Assembly: GCF_035222275.1 (NCBI RefSeq)
Contig: NW_026946360.1
Location: 248,001-312,000, forward strand
Source: Podospora bellae-mahoneyi
Lineage: Eukaryota > Ascomycota > Sordariomycetes > Sordariales > Podosporaceae
DNA length: 64,000 nt
Direction of reading: 5' to 3'
Below, piece after piece: positions 22,753-33,869 of this stretch. Within the stretch, counting starts at the first letter, position 1; each line of letters starts with the position of its first letter. The translations under genes and the position numbers were made by a program. A model generated the notes under the pieces. The model saw nothing but the letters and a program-made list of their open reading frames with translations, did no database searches and had not been told where the DNA came from.

Positions 22753-25700
22753 ATGGCTTCCAGACAGCAGATGGCGCACCTGCGCCAGGTACCAGGTGCT
22801 TTGCTCCACGCTTCCCGAGCTTCAAGGCCACTTTTGCGACCTCGCATTGCAACTGCTTGCTCTACTCCCAAGGCACTTGCACGATGGGAGAGCACCACGA
22901 GTGCCGCCTGGGAAAGCCCCAAACCGACCCTCCGGACACCCGAATTCCATAGACTGCCCGACCTGTTCCCTATCAATGAGAGTTTCACCAAACGGCATAT
23001 CGGCCCGGACGATCAGGGCGTGCAGGAGATGCTCCAGGCTCTCTCGCCCCCTGTCAAGTCGCTTGACGAATTCGTGGAGCAAGTCATACCCGCGGATATC
23101 CGGTCAACCAGGGAGTTGTTTGTGACTGAGGGAAAGCAGTCTGAGAGCGAAACCATGTCGAGGGAGGGTCTCCAGGAATGGGAGGTTCAGAAGATCGCAC
23201 AGGACATTGCTGGGACTCCCAACAAGTCGGAGAGATACTTCATTGGCGAAGGATACTACGGCACTTTGGTCCCTGAAGTAATCAAGCGCAATGTGCTCGA
23301 GAGCCCGGCTTGGTACACCAGTTATACGCCATATCAACCCGAGATCAGCCAGGGCCGTCTCGAGTCCCTGCTCAACTTTCAGACCTTGGTGACTGATCTG
23401 ACAGCTCTCCCGGTTGCCAATGCTAGTTTGCTGGACGAGGGAACTGCGGCAGCCGAAGCGATGGCTATCTCCCTGAACTCGTTGCCTACGTCGAGGCAGA
23501 AGCTGAAAGGAAAGACGTTTGTTGTCTCCAAGTCAACTCATCCTGCGACAATCAAGGTGTTGTGCGGACGTGCTGAAGCGTTGGGGGTCGAGGTCGCCAT
23601 TATGGACGTTAACGAGTCAACGCTCGCCAGCCTGCAGGAGTTGGGCGATAACTTGGTCGGTGTCATGCTCCAGTACCCTGATAGGTTCGGTAACGCTGCC
23701 GACTTCCGATCGATTGCCGATGCCGTTCACAAGCAAGGCGCGCTCCTCAGCGTCGGAACAGACCTGCTCGCACTTACTCTCTTAACCCCACCGGGCGAAC
23801 TCGGTGCTGATATCGTGTTTGGAAACTCGCAAAGATTCGGTGTACCCTTCGGATCGGGAGGACCCCATGCTGCTTTCTTTGCCGTGCAGGAGAAGCTCAA
23901 GAGGAAGATGCCCGGTCGTCTTGTCGGCGTATCCAAGGATCGTCTCGGTGGTCGTGCTCTTCGTCTGGCCTTGCAGACACGAGAACAGCATATCAGGAGA
24001 GAGAAGGCTACCAGCAATGTCTGCACTGCTCAAGCTTTGCTCGCCAACATGGCCGCATTTTACGCAGTTTACCACGGCCCTGAAGGTCTAAAGCGGATTG
24101 CTGAGAGATGCAACCTTGCTTCACGGGTTATTTGGGCGGCCGCTACACGCTATGGCTATGAAGCCCAGGAGCCGATTTTCGACAAGGTTACCATCGACTT
24201 GCCAAACATGGCTGATAAGTTTTACCGTTTCGCAAAGGAGACTGGGGTCTACGTCAGACCAGTCGGCGAGAGCAAGGTTGCTATCAGCCTGGATGAGACG
24301 GTCACGGAGGAGGATTTGACCAGACTTGTCCAGATTCTTGGTGACTTCCGTTCCTATCTGGTGCAGCAGTCGGCAAACTCTGGAGAGGATTATGCTTCCA
24401 CTGTCAAGAGCTTGCTCGAGGAGCAGTCCGTCAGAACTGCCAACATACCCGAGACGCTGAAGAGGACCTCCCCGTACCTGACACATCCCGTCTTCAACAG
24501 CCACCACTCCGAGACAGAGATGCTCCGCTACATCCACCACCTTCAGTCCAAGGATCTCTCCCTGGTGCACTCCATGATTCCTCTGGGCTCATGCACCATG
24601 AAGCTGAACGGTAGCGCTGAAATGTCGCTCATCACCCTGCCAGGCTTTGCCAATGTTCATCCTGGACGTTTGAAGCAGAACATCAAGGCGCAGCCGATTT
24701 ACACTATCATCTACGAGCTTGAGGAGCAGTTGAAGAGCATCACAGGCATGGATGGTGTGAGTTTGCAGCCAAACTCGGGTGCTCAGGGCGAGTACGCAGG
24801 TTTGCGGATTATCCGTAGCTACCTTGACTCTCAGCGCGGCCCTGACGATCCTGTCCGTGACATCTGCTTGATTCCTGTTTCGGCCCACGGCACGAATCCG
24901 GCATCAGCAGCTATGGCGGGCATGCGTGTTGTCCCCATCAAGTGCGACACCAAGACGGGCAACTTGGATCTCGAAGACCTTCGGGCCAAGTGCGAGCAGC
25001 ACTCCAAGCAGATTGGTGCCATTATGATCACCTACCCCAGCACCTTCGGTGTTTTCGAGCCGCAAATCAAGGAGGTCTGCAACATCATCCACTCCCATGG
25101 TGGCCAGGTGTACATGGACGGCGCCAACATGAACGCTCAGATCGGCCTTTGCAGCCCTGGTGAGATTGGCGCAGATGTGTGCCATCTCAACCTGCACAAG
25201 ACTTTCTGCATTCCCCACGGCGGTGGTGGCCCAGGTGTCGGCCCTGTCTGCGTCAAGAAGCATCTGGGTCCTCACCTTCCCATTTCTACGCTCCACAACT
25301 ACCCCAACCATACCACAACGCAGGTGACCAGTGCTCCATTTGGAAGCGCCGGTATCCTCCCCATCAGCTGGTCGTACATTGCTCTCATGGGCGCCGCCGG
25401 CCTCAAGAAGGCCACCCAGGTCGGCCTTCTCAACGCCAACTATCTCCTCGCCAAGCTCAAGCCCCACTACCCGATTTTGTACACCAACGAGCACGGCAGA
25501 TGCGCCCACGAGTTCATTCTGGACGTCCGGCCATTCCAGGCCACCGCCGGCATCGAGGCGATTGACATCGCGAAGCGCCTGCAGGATTATGGCTTCCACG
25601 CTCCCACCATGAGCTGGCCCGTGGCCAACACCCTCATGATTGAACCTACCGAGTCCGAGTCCAAGGAGGAGCTTGACCGCTTCGTCGATGCTCTTGTCAG

Positions 25701-26062
25701 CATTCGCGAGGAGATTCGTGAGATTGAGGAGGGCAAGGCCCCGCGTGAGGGCAACGTCTTGAAGATGGCGCCTCATCCCATGGTGGATATCATTGGCGGC
25801 GATGGCGAGGAGGGAAGCAAGTGGGATAGGCCTTATAGCCGCACCAAGGCTGCCTACCCGCTGCCTTGGCTCAAGGAGAAGAAGTTCTGGCCTAGTGTCG
25901 CGAGAATTAACGATAGTAAGTGACTTCTTGCCGTGTTATGGCATCGCTCTCAAGTACGCTGACATATTTCTAGCTTACGGAGATACCAACCTTTTCTGCA
26001 CCTGCCCTCCTGTAGAGGACACGACGGGCGGTAATCTGTCTTCTGTTCAGACTTCTCAATAG
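22753..26062 (+). CDS. gcv2: Glycine dehydrogenase (decarboxylating), P protein, mitochondrial
   Basis: PLP enzyme of the glycine cleavage system in the mitochondrial matrix: it decarboxylates glycine and passes the aminomethyl group to lipoylated H protein. Exons 22753-25915 and 25974-26062 (58-nt intron, phase 1) give 1,083 aa, the usual length for a one-chain P protein. Residues about 1-50 form an Arg/Ser/Ala-rich presequence. The N-terminal half starts FTKRHIGPDDQGVQEML and contains SLLDEGTAAAEAM. The C-terminal half has the PLP lysine at about residue 816 in LNLHKTFCIPHGGGGPG, with a glycine-rich loop after it. The short last exon ends FCTCPPVED plus a Ser/Thr-rich tail. Gly- or Met-dependent regulation is not visible in the sequence. 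Confidence 0.96.
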
Positions 26063-26766
26063 ACACACAAATGGGTTTTAGAACGGTGTTGCTCATAGAC
26101 ATTTCTTCTTCTGCGTTGGAGTTTATGGTTTCGAGGGGGCGTGGGTCAAAAGGCAGGCAAGGGGAGAGTTCAACAAGTATCTCCCAAAGAGGAAGGGAAG
26201 AAAAGGAGATGGGGTTCAACATTACGTTCGGGCATTGATTGGCTTTTTACATATACAAGCCGCAAACGGGAGTTTCTGAGCGGTTTGGCGGGATCTGGCG
26301 GCATTTTTCTCCTTTGCTTTTCAACATGCATGCATCTCTAGATACCTTACAACAACACATCATCAGGTGGCTGGCTCTAGGGAGGAATTAAGGGAAAGGC
26401 GTTTTTCAACAACGACGGGGTGGTTTGTCAAAATAAATAGTGTCGGGACTGTCTTTCTCACTTTTTGTTTTCTTGAGCGTTGGAGTTGTTTGGGTGGATG
26501 GGTGAGCTCAGCACTGTGAATCGACAGCTGGAACCAACCCCAGGTCTCACGCACTCGGCGGTTCATCTATACGATCCACACTAAGATCCGCGAAATAGAA
26601 CGCTTTTCTTCTGTCAAAACGACTACTTAAATTGCTTCCCATTTTATTTTGACCTCCATGAAAAATGACCGCTCCCAATATGCAACTCTGTCCTATCTAT
26701 TGACAACTAACTCCCCATGGATATCTTGAACTCATACTTAACAACAATCAGATGGGCCTTTTTCGT
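26063..26766. other. Convergent intergenic region, Gcv2 / Sqt1
   Basis: About 700 nt of 3' flanking sequence of both genes; no gene recognised. Confidence 0.6.
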
Positions 26767-28344
26767 TTAGGCCTCGAAAACCAGCACCACGGAGTCATCA
26801 CCCGCTGTGACAACCCTCTCACCATCAGCGCCCTGCACAAAACCCAAAACACCACCACCCTCACCACCACCTCTGTGACCCTTCCACTCCTTGATCAAAC
26901 CAGCCGTTAGCCCAGCAGCAACAGCCTCCTGGGTAGCGGTCGCGCCGCGCATGTCCCACCGTCTCACCACGCCGTCCAAACCGCACGACGTCAGGAGCCA
27001 ACCGGCAGTCGCGCCAGTGGCAGCCCGGACAAAGTCTACCTTGACAACAGACTCCCCCTCGTGGGCACCGCGGATGTGTTTCCTTACTTGGAACGACCTC
27101 GCGGCATCAAAGATGGCAATGCTGCCGTCTACTGAGCCAGCAGCGAGGAGAGGCTGTTGCGGCGAAAAAGACAGGGACTCGATGCCGTCTGATTGTACGT
27201 TCAACGCAGCCAAAACGACGCCAGCACCGGCGGAAGGATCGCTTTGCGCGTTGGACGAGTTGGAAGGAGCAGCTCTGCGGCCGGCGGGGCCTCGTTGGAC
27301 GGGGACGGCACGTTGTGTGGTTCGCGAAGCAGGCTGAGCGGAGAGGCGAGGGAGACCGACGACCCTGATGGCACCCTGGGCGCCACCGACGGCCACGAGC
27401 CCACCAGAGGGGGAAATGGCGACGGAGTAGAGGCCACCCTCGACGAAGAAGCGTTGATCCGCGTCCGCAAGAGACACAACTGTTTGACCGTTATCGGTGA
27501 CGAGGTTCTTAGCAGCCGCTTCGCCAAAGACGTCGAAAACGTGGAGGGAGCTGTCCTCGCTGACGGTAGCGAGGAGAAGGCCGTCGGAAGACCAGGCGCC
27601 TGCTGTGCAGGATGCTGTGTGGAGGAAGTAGGACTGGATGATCTGAATTGGGTTGGAAGGATCGGCAGCTGGGTCAATGGTGAAGACCCAGACGGAGCCG
27701 TCGGATGCGCCCAAGGCGATGGTGTTCGGATGGGCGGCGGATGGGCAAGGCGATACCCAGTTGACTTCTTCTGTTTCTTGTGACTCGCCGACGTACTTGA
27801 ACTGAGCACCTGTCCCGGTGCTGGGAACTCCTACAGCGTACACGCGCAACCGACCGTCCATGCCCCCACTGACCAAGAAGTCACCGCGTGGTAGAGTGAA
27901 TGTCAGCGCATTGATGCTGTCTGTGTGTCCATCGATGGCGAACAGGGGCTGAAGTTCGGTCGGTTGCCACGCCCCAGCGGAGCTAGGGTCTGAGTTGTAG
28001 CTTGGGGGGAGGACTGGCTTTGACGAGGCGGTAGAGATGTCGATAACGTAGCCTTTTCCTGGGGCATCGTCGGCGTCGCCCTCGGAACCACCTGTCGCAA
28101 TCAAATGTGGGTATACTGGATGCTGAGCGATCGCAAAGACTGAATCCTTGTGCTGGTCAAAGTAGGCGATACCATCATTCTCCAGCACTAGTTCTTCGCC
28201 TTGCTCCTCGTCGCCTGAGTCCATGGGGACATCTTCATCCCCTTCCATATCGTCAACAACCTCCTGGACATCGTCCTCGGCGATCATCTCGGGCTCCGAG
28301 TCGTCATCGTCGGCAGGGTGTTGGTATGGCTTCGAGGATGACAT
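26767..28344 (-). CDS. sqt1: WD40 ribosome assembly protein Sqt1 (AAMP family)
   Basis: WD40 beta-propeller chaperone; the yeast protein binds newly made uL16 (Rpl10) and escorts it to the 60S subunit. Single exon, 525 aa. The N-terminus is very acidic (EPEMIAEDDVQEVVDDMEGD), typical of Sqt1 and its animal homologue AAMP. The repeats follow, starting FDQHKDSVFAIAQHPVYPHL and FAIDGHTDSINALTFTLPRGDFLVSGG, and ending with WLLTSCGLDGVVRRWDMRG and a last blade near VTAGDDSVVLVFE. About seven blades can be read. An Ala/Arg/Ser-rich insertion lies near residues 340-375. A telomere-like CCCTAACCCT sits about 275 nt upstream of the ATG. Confidence 0.9.
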   Translation of the reverse strand: MSSSKPYQHPADDDDSEPEMIAEDDVQEVVDDMEGDEDVPMDSGDEEQGEELVLENDGIAYFDQHKDSVFAIAQHPVYPHLIATGGSEGDADDAPGKGYVIDISTASSKPVLPPSYNSDPSSAGAWQPTELQPLFAIDGHTDSINALTFTLPRGDFLVSGGMDGRLRVYAVGVPSTGTGAQFKYVGESQETEEVNWVSPCPSAAHPNTIALGASDGSVWVFTIDPAADPSNPIQIIQSYFLHTASCTAGAWSSDGLLLATVSEDSSLHVFDVFGEAAAKNLVTDNGQTVVSLADADQRFFVEGGLYSVAISPSGGLVAVGGAQGAIRVVGLPRLSAQPASRTTQRAVPVQRGPAGRRAAPSNSSNAQSDPSAGAGVVLAALNVQSDGIESLSFSPQQPLLAAGSVDGSIAIFDAARSFQVRKHIRGAHEGESVVKVDFVRAATGATAGWLLTSCGLDGVVRRWDMRGATATQEAVAAGLTAGLIKEWKGHRGGGEGGGVLGFVQGADGERVVTAGDDSVVLVFEA

Positions 28345-28806
28345 GTTTGTGGAAGCTTAGCTCTAACGGATATGGTGAGCAGTGATTCGTGAAGTTTGAA
28401 AAAAGAAATTGGTAGCTAACTCGATGCTTGCAGACTGGTGGGATGGTGGGGTAATATTTACCACAACTTTTTCCAGCACTTTGCCTGCTTGATAAGCAGT
28501 CTGCTTATCGATCCATGGCGGGGTTCGAATTGGTTCTCAATTCCCCACAAATGTCAAGCGTGGGTAAAATTCGGTAGCAATGCAATCCACTTTGAACATC
28601 ATCACTGCTGTTAGAGACCCTAACCCTGATCAGAGCAGCAAGCCAACAAACAACAATGGTTCAAATCTAGCACTTGACAACCGCTTTGTTACTGTTGACA
28701 AATATAGAGAATCACCCAGAAACACTTTCGTGAGAAGGTTTTAACCGAATCTGCTCTTACGTGCGGTAACCAGCTAGCGATTTGGAATACCTGCAAAAGG
28801 GTCAGG
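28345..28806. promoter_or_regulatory. Sqt1 upstream region with telobox-like site
   Basis: Contains CCCTAACCCT at 28618-28627, resembling the Tbf1/telobox element found upstream of many ribosome-related genes in fungi. It also has a near-perfect palindrome GATAAGCAG-T-CTGCTTATC around 28490-28508. Activity is inferred only. Confidence 0.4.
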
Positions 28807-29005
28807 ACTTGGCCAACACAGAGGTCCATCTGGGCAGTCCTACAGCCAATAATTGGCGAGACCATTCACCTGTCGCACCGATTGTACGAGCTTGGCTGTA
28901 GTGTGGAGCTATGTTGGGTGCCTGGGCATCGCAACGGGGTTCAGCCTCACCAAAAAGCGGATGTGGCATCTCGTCAAGCAGCAAGAACTGGGACCTCGAG
29001 CTAGA
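28807..29005 (+). mobile_element. Relic of a LINE-type retrotransposon RNase H domain
   Basis: One frame reads through RSIWAVLQPIIGETIHL and HRLYELGCSVELCWVPGH, then QKADVASRQAA. This matches the end of the RNase H domain of fungal non-LTR elements, where a line of the type W-x-P-G/A-H...N..AD..A follows the third carboxylate. The frame opens without a start and ends at a stop near 29,000, and no reverse transcriptase is visible nearby. I read it as a fragment of a decayed element. Confidence 0.55.
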
Positions 29006-29821
29006 ATTTCGGGGCTGGCCCGGGGATTGATGTACCCAAGCGGTACTTGAAGCGTTGGCAGGAGGTTCAGAACGATTTGTTGATGGTTGCTCGGAGACAC
29101 CCCGACCTTGACCGCCATGAGCACTCACGTCTTTTGAGAAGTAAAGCTCAAGTACCTAAGTGATGTCATTTCCACAGGCTATCTAAAAAGGCGACTTACA
29201 AGATATATTTGCAACTGTGAGGTTAGGATATAAGTCAAGTATGTCGGATATTGGTCTAGAACGGCTTGAAATGATGAAGTCGATTGACTTCAGCCAGAGG
29301 GAGGGCTCAGGGTCCTGGATGGAAATAAATTGTTAATTGTTGATTTTAGAACCCAGGCAGTCAATTTGAGACATGTAATTGAACTGATGACAGTGTCTGA
29401 CAAAAGAAAAGCTGCTTTGAGTCCTCAGCTTCAGAAAAACAGCAGGGCACTGCAAAACGTTCATCGACATTTACAGAATCTGACCGAAGACTTCAAGCCC
29501 AATGGAGAATAAGAGTCTAGCGACTGGGTAGTAGAGCTCCTTCGGAGAAATAGCAAAGGCGCAAATCTGGAAGGCGCCAGTAGCAGCAGCTGATATATAT
29601 CAGAGTCAAATATATCAGAGTCAAGGTTAAGTAAATTCAGAGCTAAGAGACTAACAAACAAACTCATCAAAGAAATACCATCTTCTATCCAAACGAAAGC
29701 AAAACTGAAACAACGCAAGAAAGTCCAAAGTATCTAGGTAGGTAACGGAACCTCCTCACTCCCGTCTCTCACCCCCCGGTGCTTCATCGCACTCACTACA
29801 CTCTTAACCATCCCCAGAAAT
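29006..29821. other. Gene-poor stretch after the retroelement relic
   Basis: No recognisable gene. The small open frame 29330-29512 (+) has no family pattern. Contains the 15-bp duplication at 29595-29624. Confidence 0.5.
29595..29624. repeat. Two-copy 15-bp tandem repeat
   Basis: The unit ATATATCAGAGTCAA occurs twice without a gap. Confidence 0.9.
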
Positions 29822-31348
29822 CTACGCACAATCAGCCCTCACAGGAACCTCTCTGCAACTATCCGGTCCCGGATGAGGGCTATCACAAAGCTGATCACAC
29901 TCCACCCCCGGCGCAACAAACACCCTGTATTCCTGTCCCACGAACCCAGGAAGTCTAAACTGTCTCGGATCGGTAGCCGCCAGGCCAGAAGCTCTGTACC
30001 CAGCCCGGCAAGCACAGTAATTCTTCTCCAGCCCAAACGGAGTAGAGATGCAAGACGTTGTGATGGTGCACCTGTTGAAGAATGGGTTTGGGTTGCAGGT
30101 AGCACACGTGCTGGGCTTGCTCTTGCGCTTGCAGTCAGCCGTGCAGGAGGAGTAATCTTTTCCGTTGTTGGTCTCGCCATCGTCGCACTCCTCTCCCAGG
30201 GGGTAGTCAATGCGACCGTCGCCGCACGTTGGCTTTGGGCAAGAGGACGTGCAGCGAGTTATCTTGGTGCAGGTCTTTGTGCAGTTGGAGTTGGGGGTGC
30301 CGTTGAGGTAGCCGTCGTCGCACTCTTCCGGGTGCTCAACAATGCCGTTTCCGCAGACTGATGGATTCGGAGGGTAGCAGGGCTCTTTGAACGTGCAGGT
30401 GCTGGTGCACTTGGATGAGGGAGTACCGTTGAGATCACCGTCATCACACTCCTCGGGATTCTCGGTGATGCCGTTGCCACAGACGGGCCCCTTGACCCAA
30501 GTGCAGTTGGTTGTGCACTTGCAGCCAGGGCTACCATTGAACGAGCCGTAATCGCATTGCTCTCCTGGGTCGACGACGCCATTGCCACATGTCGGTGGGC
30601 AGGGTACATCAACCTTGGTGCAGTTGGCAGAGCACTTGGACCCAGGGGCACCGTTGAATTTCCAACCAAGGTCACACTCCTCTTCAGGAGCATCCAGAAT
30701 GCCATCACCGCAGTAGTCACAGACGGTGCAGTAATCTGAACAGCCGCTGTTGTAGGCTCCGTTTCTTGGCCCGGCATCACACTCCTCGCCAGGATCGATG
30801 TACCCGTTGCCGCAGACAGGGGCCTTTTTGCAGACGTCGGTGCAGCCCGAATTGAGCTCACCATTGAGAGATCCAAGATCGCACTCCTCGGGCCAGTCGA
30901 CATGTCCATCACCACAACAAGAGACCTTCTTGCAATCTTTGGAGCAACCGGAGTTGAGCTCCCCATTGCGATGGCCCAAATCGCATTCCTCGGGGAATGC
31001 CACAATCCCATCACCGCAGCAGGGAACCTTCTTGCAGTCCTTGGAGCAGCCAGAGTTGGGTGCTCCGTTGAGCTCTGGGCCGAGATCGCACTGCTCATAG
31101 GGCAACTGGACCATCCTGCACAAGGTGAAGGGTTAGTCATGTTCAAGTCCGAAGGATCAAATTTCAAGCACTTACCCATCACCACAGACTCCACCACAAT
31201 GGGTACCATTGCGGCACACAGGGTAGCTTGGTCGAGGGGTAGGGTTGTTTGTGGCGGTAACATGGGTGGTAGTTGTCGTGTTCACATAGATACGGGTACA
31301 GCTGGCCCCTCCCATGAAGAGGGCGAGCAAGATCTTGTTGTGAAGCAT
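29822..31348 (-). CDS. Secreted protein of nine Cys-rich repeats (Myxococcus-type disulfide repeat)
   Basis: Function unknown. Exons 31348-31176 and 31115-29822 (60-nt intron, phase 2) give 488 aa. The N-terminus is a likely signal peptide (MLHNKILLALFMGGASC) followed by a Thr-rich segment. About nine tandem repeats of 33-43 residues follow, with the pattern C-G-D/N-G-x(5-7)-E-x-C-D-x-G-x(2)-N-G-x(4)-C-x(3)-C. Examples are CCGDGIVAFPEECDLGHRNG and VCGNGYIDPGEECDAGPRNG. This is the Cys-rich repeat common in Myxococcus and other bacterial surface proteins. The C-terminal 110 residues form a different Cys-rich region (NYCACRAGYRASGL, then RLPGFVGQEYRVFVAPGVEC) that I recall from other fungal secreted proteins. 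No GPI signal or membrane helix is seen. The single intron falls inside the first repeat and splicing restores CGDGMVQLPYEQCDLG. Confidence 0.85.
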
Positions 31349-33437
31349 CTTGAGGCGCCAGGCTGGTTGCTAACTTTCGAGGTCGAGAGGTTTGTATGAG
31401 TGAGGGAGGGATGGGGTTCCGTCGAGTTCAGAGACTCTTTATAGACTGAGAGAGACTTCCAAATATTGTTTGGCCTCATCTCACATGACGGCAATCGACC
31501 TGAGTAATAAGAAAAGAATCTCATCGTTGTTCGTTTACACTGCCATAATGAGCCTAGGGCTGAAGTCATGACACTTTTGGATACTTGACAACAAAATTGG
31601 ATACCTGGCCATGATACGACGCCCAAATCATCTGCTTTCGGCGTTCCTCGGGCCCTACCTGCTAGCTTATACAGAAACGCTGGATGAACTGTCGGCTCTC
31701 GCTGTGTGGCTTGTTCATTTCGGGTCTTGTGAACAAAGCAGGTTGAAGGCAGTGCTCCGGTGGTGGAGAAGAGATGGCAGGACCTGAACTCGTATTTGGC
31801 TCATTACCTATTGTGAGTCTGTCTTTGACAAATAAGGTTATTTGGCCACAGCTGAAGTACATCATCTCTATCACAATGGCTTAACTTATTCTGATGTTGG
31901 CTGAGCATGTCGTTAGTGCATTGATCTCTGAACAAACAGCGAGAATTCTTTAGTTGGGTGAAGTGAGTGGAATGAGGGTGTCAACTGGTGCCAGTAAGAT
32001 CCGAGGAGAAAATGTAATGGCTGATTGTGTATGACACTGCGCGACTTGGAAAACAGGTGGCTCAGGTATCGTGCCTTTTCCTTTCGGCTGGCCGTGAGCC
32101 GAAAAGATGGTGGTGAGGCCTGCAGACGTAAAGACGTAAACCCGAGGCTTTGGTTCATCGTTCTTGCCATTCGGCTGAGTTCTCCGCCTTCTGATTCGTT
32201 ATTACCTTCAGGGAGGGCTGAGATTACCTAGTATCTCAAAGCTACCTGGTATTCATTCCTATAACGGATACGGCGCCACCTGAAAGAAAGCTCTATAGTT
32301 GGAACCTTACGTAACTCGACCATTGTTCGATAATTATGACTTATGACCAGAGTAAAACGGGCTGGGCTCTTGATTCTCTCAGCCCCGGAACTGCACCACC
32401 ACCATCGTCCGGATAATTCAAATCCGATGATTGGTTGATATCAGCCGTCGGCCAAAGTTGACAGGTGACATTTCCCTGACGCAATCGATTTGCTCTTCGA
32501 CATTTCCTGCGCCAGTCCCGAACTCAGAATGTAAGACACAAAGAAGCAGTTGTGCACCCCATCGGTTCGGCATATTGATACCCAAAGACTGACACGTAAT
32601 TTTCACTCTGCGGTCCGGTTGATGTAGCTCACCGTCAGCCAATGGTACTTGGGCCTGAGCGGTAGGACGATTGAAACCAGGCTTTGATATGGTTGGCGGC
32701 TTCCACGCAATGTAAAACTATTGGGCGGCTAACGAGACGGATAGGGTCTCAGGTCTGGGCAGTCGGGAAGGTTTTAGGGGCAATTTTGTTGGCAGGTAGA
32801 CAGATACCTGTTTTGATGGTTGACGGGAACTGTATGTGGACTGAAGTGGGCTCTTTTGAGTTGGTTTGTGGCCGCCTCGCACCGCAGAAAACACAGGAAA
32901 AGCTCGCTGCTCAACAATTGAAATCTTCTGAAGGGAAGAAGTTGTGGTCCTCTTGCCGGACGATAATTATTCGATATTAATCATGGGGCATTCGCAGACG
33001 CTTTGTAACTTACGAAGCCTCATCTCTTGCCTGGAGATACCGACTTTGGAGTGGCCAAGCCAGAAAGTAAGCCAGCACGCTCGGTAACGGCTCAAGTCAA
33101 GATATTCAAATTCAACACTCCTTTTTCTCCCCACGGGATCAGCTCCGATCTTTCGGTGGACCGCTGCCACTGGCCATCTGCGAACCGTGTTTCATGCAGG
33201 CTGGCCAGTGGAGTGGAAAAGCCATGGTCTGCGAGAAGCCAAGCTCGGCAGATATGTTTCGGATAGCAACCACCGCTTGCTGCGATGCAAGTCTCACAAA
33301 AAATTATTTGCAGAAAGCAACTTATCGGTGGAACTTGGTCATCTTCCGGACTGGTGGTGTTAGGGTTTCTTCTATGCAACACATCACACCGCCATTACCT
33401 TGTGATCTACCGCTTAGACGAACCATCCAATCATAGA
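31349..33437. other. 2.1-kb gap without a recognised gene
   Basis: Between the Cys-rich secreted protein and the tRNA. Only short open frames without family features. A telobox-like GTTAGGGTT lies at 33359-33367, about 70 nt before the tRNA. Confidence 0.5.
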
Positions 33438-33522
33438 GGGCGTGTGGCTCAGTTGGTAGAGCGTTCGCTTAGCATGCTTCATTGTATGCGAAAGGTCCTG
33501 GGTTCGATTCCCAGCTCGTCCA
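33438..33522 (+). tRNA. tRNA-Ala (AGC) with a 12-nt intron
   Basis: Folds as a full cloverleaf. The acceptor stem GGGCGTG pairs with CTCGTCC and includes G3:U70, the alanine identity pair; there is one T-T mismatch at 6:67. The D arm is GCTC...GAGC, the anticodon stem TTCGC/GCGAA, and the T arm CTGGG-TTCGATT-CCCAG. The anticodon AGC is at 33471-33473. A 12-nt intron (33475-33486) lies one base 3' of the anticodon, the standard nuclear position. Discriminator A73 is at 33522. Short T runs from 33526 could stop RNA polymerase III. Confidence 0.95.
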
Positions 33523-33525
33523 AAC

Positions 33526-33546
33526 TTTTAATACTTTTATCTTTTG
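33526..33546 (+). terminator. Candidate RNA polymerase III terminator
   Basis: Three short runs of four T residues directly after the tRNA-Ala gene. Confidence 0.5.
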
Positions 33547-33869
33547 CTCATATTTCATAGCCAGAAAATCCACATTGTGGTGGATACATCATCAATGCCC
33601 TGCCTGATCCGCCCGTTTGTCACCTAGTCAACTTAATGGCTGTGGAGCTTGGGAAAGGGGTCAAATAGGGGTGCTGGCGATAGTACAATCTGGCCCAGTA
33701 GATCTTGACCACGACATAGAAACATTAAGTAGGTAGGTAGATTTGGGACGCGAAGGGGATATGACCAAGTACCTTTAAATCAAAGTTGCCAGCCCAGAAA
33801 AAAAAGACGCTCATTCTGTAGTCTTCCACCACCAAAATATCACGACATGATGACCCCCCCGTATTATGA

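Noticed and set aside
24904-25776. 290-codon open frame antisense to the glycine decarboxylase gene
   Set aside because: It mirrors the codon pattern of the highly conserved P-protein gene on the other strand; no domain of its own.
28520-28545. Possible second tRNA (GGTTCGAATT, B-box-like)
   Set aside because: No A box, no cloverleaf and no matching acceptor stem around it.
30259-31263. 334-codon open frame overlapping the Cys-rich repeat gene in another frame
   Set aside because: It arises because the tandem repeats keep a second frame open; the composition (Ala/Ser/Thr/Arg) is not protein-like.
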